Assembly: GCA_002348365.1 (NCBI GenBank) | Contig: DEBC01000162.1 | Location: forward strand, 1-8,833 | DNA: 8,833 bases | DNA from: Alphaproteobacteria bacterium UBA2966 | GTDB taxonomy: Bacteria > Pseudomonadota > Alphaproteobacteria > UBA2966 | Reading direction: 5' to 3' | Shown here: piece by piece, positions 1 through 4,282 of the stretch | How the letters are laid out: each line of letters opens with the position of its first letter | Numbering within the stretch: the stretch's first letter is position 1 | Notes under the pieces: generated by a model | Told to the model about the DNA's origin: nothing | Seen by the model: the letters and a program-made list of their open reading frames with translations, nothing else | Database searches by the model: none | Program-made: the position numbers and the translations under genes

Positions 1-1
1 T

Positions 2-97
2 ATGGGGATGATTCTGGGCTATTTTACGCCGGGCGGGTTTTATTTAATCGTCGATCATTTCACCGGCATGACCTGGAATGTGATCTTTTGGGGGTGA
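2..97 (+). CDS. 3' end of an unidentified, possibly membrane, protein (partial)
   Basis: The frame that opens at base 2 is free of stops until TGA at 95-97 and gives 31 residues rich in Gly, Phe, Tyr, Ile and Trp, including GYFTPGGFYLIVD and a C-terminus WNVIFWG. The composition resembles a membrane segment plus a short tail, and third codon positions are mostly G or C. The frame contains ATG codons at 2 and 8, but the gene most likely continues upstream of the window. A competing frame from base 1 stops at 100-102 and gives a more polar, less protein-like peptide. I do not recognise the family. No convincing terminator follows before the promoter of the next gene. The call rests on one short open frame and is weak. 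Confidence 0.35.
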   Translation: MGMILGYFTPGGFYLIVDHFTGMTWNVIFWG

Positions 98-105
98 TTT
101 AAAGT

Positions 106-136
106 TTGACATACACCTATGATTATGTGTTATATT
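106..136 (+). promoter_or_regulatory. Predicted sigma70-type promoter for the surface-protein cluster
   Basis: A perfect -35 consensus TTGACA lies at 106-111 and a -10-like TATATT (5 of 6) at 131-136. The -10 is preceded by TGT at 128-130, which matches the extended -10 pattern TGn. The spacer is 19 bp, longer than the ideal 17, and the TG extension may compensate. Transcription would start near 142-145 and leave a 5' leader of roughly 125 nt before the ATG at 269. The region is clearly AT-rich compared with the GC-rich genes around it, as expected for a promoter. It is the best promoter I found in the window and would drive the four-gene cluster. Confidence 0.6.
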
Positions 137-174
137 CTCCGGATGTAGATGGTGTAAGCAGTGCGTACATGTTC

Positions 175-201
175 ATGCTATAAATGTATTTATGATAGCA
201 T
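175..201. promoter_or_regulatory. Inverted repeat ATGCTAT-N13-ATAGCAT, possible operator with alternative -10
   Basis: Two perfectly complementary 7-bp half-sites (175-181 and 195-201) are separated by 13 bp, so their centres lie 20 bp apart, about two helical turns. That geometry suits a dimeric DNA-binding regulator. The left arm overlaps TATAAA at 179-184, which is preceded by TGC at 176-178 and so reads as a second extended -10; no good -35 lies at the right distance upstream. The site is downstream of the stronger promoter at 106-136 and inside its leader, where a bound protein could block transcription. The repeat is seen directly; its role as an operator is inference. Confidence 0.4.
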
Positions 202-246
202 TGCCGGTAATTGTTAATGCCTTGTGTTCAGTGCTGGTAATAGGAA

Positions 247-262
247 CTTCTCTCAGGAGAAG
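247..262 (+). promoter_or_regulatory. Hairpin covering the ribosome binding site of the first surface-protein gene
   Basis: CTTCTC (247-252) and GAGAAG (257-262) are perfectly complementary around a TCAG tetraloop. The Shine-Dalgarno core AGGAGA (255-260) lies in the loop and the 3' arm, 9 nt from the ATG at 269. Folding would mask the ribosome binding site. A second purine run, AAGGGG at 260-265, stays partly free but is only 3 nt from the start, too near for normal use. The arrangement could lower or condition translation of the first gene. The pairing is exact; a regulatory role is inferred. Confidence 0.35.
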
Positions 263-268
263 GGGCGT

Positions 269-2311
269 ATGAATTTAAAACTTGTTCTGTTGGCGATAGT
301 GCTCGGCAATGTCGACACAGGGGGGGCCCAGGTTTCGCATTTCCGGCTCGGCGGCGAGGAAGGGTTGGATTGGGAAGAGCAGACCTTGGTCAACCTGATG
401 GCCGACAACGCGACGACGCCGGGCGCGCTACAGCCACTCGAGTTGAAGCCCGATGTCAATGTGGTGGCCCAGCTGCGTCATTGGACCCGGTACCGGCAGC
501 CCATAGATATTGACTATATGGAGGGTATGCCCCGCGTGTGGCGCGCTATCGGCGATGTCTCGCGTCCGGGCCACGTCTCTAATCCGATGGAGTTCATAGA
601 TGGAGATCTCGAAACGTTTTACGAGGGCCGAGATTTCCAGGCGAACGGAGGGCTTGGCGGGATTTGGGGAGAATTCTATACACTCGACATGGGCATGCAG
701 ATACCTGCAGATCGCTTCCGGCTGGTTCCCCCGGAAGGAAGTGATCCCTTTCTACAGGAACCCTACCGGCCCAACTATAAGTTTGAGGCGTACGAACTGA
801 CCGCGACCAACGACCGAGTCGCCGTCGAGACGCAACAGCCCCCGCAATTTCGCTCCGGGGTCGCCGGGACGCAGGAGACCGAATACTACCTCCCCCTAAG
901 TGACCGGCTTGCAAGTGTCGAGCAGAATTTTGAGGCCGTAATCGACATTGACTTCCCGCTACAGTACCTTCGGTTCTTTCGCATGCGGTTGATCCCTGAT
1001 GCCCCGCCTAAATTTACACGCTACGCTTTGGCCGAACTCGAAGTCTTCGGCCGCGGGTTTGTGCCGCGGGCCCGGTGGCTCTCTACAGTGATCGACATGG
1101 GAGGTCTCGTCAATATCGGCAAGGTCAATTTTGGCCTCAGTACCTGGCGTCGTGACGGCGATCAATTGAAGGAAGTGGCGGATGTCGGTGCCGGCGTAAA
1201 CATTGAACTGCGGACGGGCCTTGATGATAGCCCAACTGCGTACAACTCATTCAACGACCTCGCCCAACCCGTTGAAGTGACGAAAGACGTTTACTCCAGG
1301 CTGAAGCCCCGGGTGTGGCCCTGGGATCCGCCGGCTGTGGGCTGGCAGGGCCTAATCACAGACGACACGAATAGTTGGAGCTTCTGGTCCCCACCGGTGC
1401 GCCAGACGGGCCAGAGACCACGTGTGCCCAAGGGCCAGTACATTCAGCTACAAATCCAACTTGAGACCGATGAATTGTGGGATTTCGCGCGGTTGGAATG
1501 GCTTGAAATAGAGACTTCGCCGCTGTTGGCTGACCGGGTGGTGGGGGAGATCGCCGCGAGTGACCAATTGAGTCCGGATGGCAAGGTGAGCCAGGTGCCG
1601 GCGGGTGAGGCAACCGAGTTTGTTCTTGACTTGCGTGCTGAGTTTTCAGCCGAACAGCTAGGATTTGATGCCGTGCGGTTGGATCTGCCCTCGGCGGGTA
1701 AGGTGACAGGACTGGAAATAGGCCACGAGCTTACGGCAGCTGAGCCCGATAGCGTCGTTCAACGGGATGCCGAACTGGTGCTCTATTTGCCGAGTTCTCT
1801 TGGACCCGAGGCCGAGAACAAGTTGCGGCTGCGGCTCGAGACATCCGTATTTGGTGCGTCGGACGAGTTTCGCGCCGAAGTCTTCTCGCGCGCGGGCGGT
1901 TCTCTGCCTCAGGCTGTAGAGGGCGGCGATGCGAGTGATGAGCTGGGGACAGACCAGTTGCGGGTCTTGGTCGGGTCGGGATCTTTGGAAAGCGTGCTGT
2001 CTGAGCTGGAGATAGCTCCAGCGGCCTTCACGCCACAGGGGGACGGGATCAATGATGAAGTGGCCATCGAATACACGCTTTTTAGCGTACTTGATGCCGT
2101 CGAGGTCGACGTCGAGTTATTGACTCTGGACGGGCGGACTGTGAGAACACTTTCGGGTGGGGTACAGGGCGCCGGTAGGCACGTGCTTCGGTGGGACGGC
2201 CGAGATGATAGCGGAGGCATAGTAGTTCCGGGCTTGTATTTGGCGCGAATAGGTGCGAACATAGATCGGGGCAAAGTTGTCCGCTTCGGCACCGTAGCCG
2301 TCGCCTATTAG
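269..2311 (+). CDS. Secreted discoidin-like protein with C-terminal FlgD-type Ig domain (paralog 1)
   Basis: This 680-residue exported protein probably acts at the cell surface in ligand binding or adhesion, as inferred from its domains. I chose ATG 269 because AGGAGA lies 9 nt upstream and a signal peptide follows at once; the in-frame GTG at 224 adds 15 residues that would spoil it. Residues 1-20 are the signal peptide, with probable cleavage at GGA|Q. A discoidin-like (F5/8 type C) region follows at about 100-265, with IDGDLETFY near 110 and a closing strand ALAELEVFG at 253-261. The next module spans about 270-415 and has ELRTG (313-317), VTKDVYSRL (337-345) and WSFWS (370-374). A beta domain at about 420-570 contains GFDAVRLDLPS. 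The FlgD/CHU_C-like Ig domain covers about 580-680: FTPQGDGIND (587-596), LDGRTVRTL, WDGRDDSGG (642-650), GLYLARI and a final VAY. The usual Asn in the TPNGDG motif is Gln here. The gene leads the cluster, 20 bp before its paralog. The exact ligand is unknown. Confidence 0.9.
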   Translation: MNLKLVLLAIVLGNVDTGGAQVSHFRLGGEEGLDWEEQTLVNLMADNATTPGALQPLELKPDVNVVAQLRHWTRYRQPIDIDYMEGMPRVWRAIGDVSRPGHVSNPMEFIDGDLETFYEGRDFQANGGLGGIWGEFYTLDMGMQIPADRFRLVPPEGSDPFLQEPYRPNYKFEAYELTATNDRVAVETQQPPQFRSGVAGTQETEYYLPLSDRLASVEQNFEAVIDIDFPLQYLRFFRMRLIPDAPPKFTRYALAELEVFGRGFVPRARWLSTVIDMGGLVNIGKVNFGLSTWRRDGDQLKEVADVGAGVNIELRTGLDDSPTAYNSFNDLAQPVEVTKDVYSRLKPRVWPWDPPAVGWQGLITDDTNSWSFWSPPVRQTGQRPRVPKGQYIQLQIQLETDELWDFARLEWLEIETSPLLADRVVGEIAASDQLSPDGKVSQVPAGEATEFVLDLRAEFSAEQLGFDAVRLDLPSAGKVTGLEIGHELTAAEPDSVVQRDAELVLYLPSSLGPEAENKLRLRLETSVFGASDEFRAEVFSRAGGSLPQAVEGGDASDELGTDQLRVLVGSGSLESVLSELEIAPAAFTPQGDGINDEVAIEYTLFSVLDAVEVDVELLTLDGRTVRTLSGGVQGAGRHVLRWDGRDDSGGIVVPGLYLARIGANIDRGKVVRFGTVAVAY

Positions 2312-2331
2312 CTGGTGAGGAGTATCGAAGA

Positions 2332-4266
2332 ATGGATGCGTTGCGCAAACAGCTGTTTAGCACGATCGTAGCTTGCGCGATTTTGGCAGCACAAAATGCT
2401 CCGGCTGAGCTTCTCAGATGGACGGTTGGAGGAGAAGACGGCGAAGGCTGGCGCGGCCAGGAGTTGCGTTCGACCGCGATGAACTTTGCCGAGCCGGGCG
2501 CTATCCAGCTAGTGGCGTTTACCTCCGCGGACAATGTCGTATCTAGTCTTGGCTGGGTGGATGACTTTCCTCCGAACTATTTGGACGAGCGAGCTCAAGC
2601 TAGGATTTGGGACAATATTGCGGTCGTGCGTCCGTTGCTGGAAATCGTTGATGGAATTGATACGACTTCCACCCATCTTGCGTTCAAGCGCTTCGGCATC
2701 GCACAGGATGGCACCAAATTTTATTTTGATCTGGGTGCGCGGTTCCCTGCCAATCGCATCTCGTTTTTTCCACGGCTTAAAGGCACCAGCTCTGAGGGCC
2801 GCCCCTTCAGCGAGGACTATATTCGCGGTTATGTGCTCAAGGTCAACGACGGCTCGAGTTTCAACGAGCAAGACGAGCCCATATATGCCCCCCTCCGGCG
2901 TGTGGACTTCACCCGCGAGAAAACACCCACGATTGATTTTCCTCTGCAATTCGTCCGTTACATAGAGTTGGAGGTGACGTCGGCGAGCCCGTTTGAACTA
3001 GCCGAATTTCAACTCTTTGGCACCGGTTTCGCACCGGCTGCATCGTACCGTTCCAAGGTTATAGACCTTGGAGCGCCGGCTAACTTCAGCCGCCTTCAAT
3101 GGACGCTCGACAAATTAAGACAGGTCGGTGATGAGTTGGCGGTCGATCCAAAGGCTGACGCAGAAATAAGCGTACTGATGCGTACCGGCCTCGATGACAA
3201 CCCGCGTGTGTACTACGAGTACACGAATCTCTTCACTCGCGAGCGCCAAGTCGTCACCGAGGATCAGTACAAGAGCCTCGACGAGGGAGTTCGAGGTCCG
3301 ATTGACGACGACCAGGTTAACTGGAGCCTGTGGTCGGCGCCCTTCACCGAATCCGGACAGGCTATTCAGTTGCCCAGCCCCCGACAATATTTCCAATTCG
3401 AGATCCAGATCAAAAGCGGCGCGATCCTCGACGGCTTGCGGCTCAATTCGCTCAGCGTCGAGCATACCATTCCACCGGTGGCACAACTCTTGGTGGCCGA
3501 GATCTCGCAATTGGATGACCCCCGCCCGGTTGGCGACGTACCGATTGTGCCCGCTGGCGATTTTACGACCTTTGCATACGACGTCATCGCCGAAATTAAA
3601 GACGCTGACACGGGCTTTGACGCGCTGCGTATCCTTACGCCACAATCGATGCCGATGTTCCGCCAATTCTTCATCGGCGAAGACCAGATCGAAGTAATAC
3701 CCGATGATGTACTGGTCGAGCCAGGTAGCCTCACCATCTTTTTCCCCTCGCAGCGTCCGGGCAGCGGTATCCACCGGATGCGCGCAGTGTTCGATACCCA
3801 GATTTTTGTGCAGGGTAGCTTCATCGAGGCAGAGGTCTTCGACTCGCAGACCGACGAAATCCCGCAAAGGGTGCAGCCCGGCGATGCTAACCCCGAGGTG
3901 CTTACCAACGCCCTACGGGTCTTGACCACGGCCGCCTCGGCCAGCACCTTGGTCTCAGAACTTCAGGTGGGCAGCCCGGTCTTCACGCCAAACGGCGATG
4001 GAATCAACGATCAGGTGGAATTGAGTTACAGTCTGTTGCAGTTGGTAAAGCCCGTGGCCGTCGAAGTCGGGCTTTATGACCTCGCGGGCCGGCGGGTGCG
4101 GACCGTCTTCTCCGAGGAAAGCACTAGCGGCGCCTACGCGGTGGCTTGGGACGGACGCGACGACCAGCGGCAAACGGTTCCGCCGGGGCTTTACCTAGCC
4201 GTGATCCAGGTCTACACCGAGCGAGAGACCTTCCAGCGCAGCAGCAGCATTGGCGTGGCGTACTGA
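2332..4266 (+). CDS. Secreted discoidin-like protein with C-terminal FlgD-type Ig domain (paralog 2)
   Basis: This 644-residue protein is the closest relative of the first gene product along its whole length and is likewise predicted to be exported to the surface. The start ATG has GAGGAG (2317-2322) 9 nt upstream. The signal peptide has R5 and K6, a hydrophobic core, and probable cleavage at NAPA|E (25/26). The early segment GGEDGEGW mirrors GGEEGLDW of paralog 1. The discoidin-like region (about 85-235) is degenerate: DG-D-TT is kept near 107-112, but the usual T-F/R-W is replaced by TSTHLAF. FDLG (132-135) and FELAEFQLFG (221-230) remain. The following module has LMRTGLDDNP, VTEDQYKSL (308-316) and WSLWS (331-335). 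The next beta domain carries GFDALRILTP (428-437). The terminal Ig domain (about 545-644) is the most canonical of the three: FTPNGDGIND (551-560), YDLAGRRVRTV, WDGRDDQRQ, PPGLYLAVI and GVAY. It is co-transcribed in all likelihood, with 16 bp to the next gene. IVAC at 12-15 resembles a lipobox but sits inside the hydrophobic core. Confidence 0.9.
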   Translation: MDALRKQLFSTIVACAILAAQNAPAELLRWTVGGEDGEGWRGQELRSTAMNFAEPGAIQLVAFTSADNVVSSLGWVDDFPPNYLDERAQARIWDNIAVVRPLLEIVDGIDTTSTHLAFKRFGIAQDGTKFYFDLGARFPANRISFFPRLKGTSSEGRPFSEDYIRGYVLKVNDGSSFNEQDEPIYAPLRRVDFTREKTPTIDFPLQFVRYIELEVTSASPFELAEFQLFGTGFAPAASYRSKVIDLGAPANFSRLQWTLDKLRQVGDELAVDPKADAEISVLMRTGLDDNPRVYYEYTNLFTRERQVVTEDQYKSLDEGVRGPIDDDQVNWSLWSAPFTESGQAIQLPSPRQYFQFEIQIKSGAILDGLRLNSLSVEHTIPPVAQLLVAEISQLDDPRPVGDVPIVPAGDFTTFAYDVIAEIKDADTGFDALRILTPQSMPMFRQFFIGEDQIEVIPDDVLVEPGSLTIFFPSQRPGSGIHRMRAVFDTQIFVQGSFIEAEVFDSQTDEIPQRVQPGDANPEVLTNALRVLTTAASASTLVSELQVGSPVFTPNGDGINDQVELSYSLLQLVKPVAVEVGLYDLAGRRVRTVFSEESTSGAYAVAWDGRDDQRQTVPPGLYLAVIQVYTERETFQRSSSIGVAY

Positions 4267-4282
4267 GAAAGGATAGGCTGCG

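Noticed and set aside
1..102. Frame 1 peptide ending at TAA 100-102 as the upstream gene
   Set aside because: The overlapping frame ending at 97 has a more protein-like membrane composition and better third-position bias, so I preferred it. The choice is not firm.
224..268. GTG at 224 as the start of the first gene, adding 15 residues
   Set aside because: There is no good Shine-Dalgarno before it, and the extra polar residues would bury the signal peptide. ATG 269 has AGGAGA at proper spacing and is followed directly by the signal sequence.
2365..2376. Lipobox-like I-V-A-C in the second protein (lipoprotein)
   Set aside because: The Cys is at residue 15, in the middle of the hydrophobic core, and hydrophobic sequence continues after it. 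A standard signal peptidase I site at NAPA|E fits better.
2764..2769. T6 run in the second gene as a possible terminator
   Set aside because: No compact GC-rich stem lies directly upstream. The run encodes Phe-Phe and needs no other explanation.
3194..3697. A 167-codon plus-strand frame within the second paralog
   Set aside because: It is out of frame with the supported coding sequence, rich in Ser/Arg/Thr as shadow frames often are, and has no ribosome site.
3115..3867. A 250-codon open frame on the minus strand
   Set aside because: It lies wholly inside the second paralog, whose plus-strand reading is backed by motifs shared with two neighbours. The minus frame has no signal, motif or ribosome site I can recognise and is best seen as a shadow of GC-rich coding sequence. 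The same applies to the other antisense frames, including 2082-2534 and 2509-2949.
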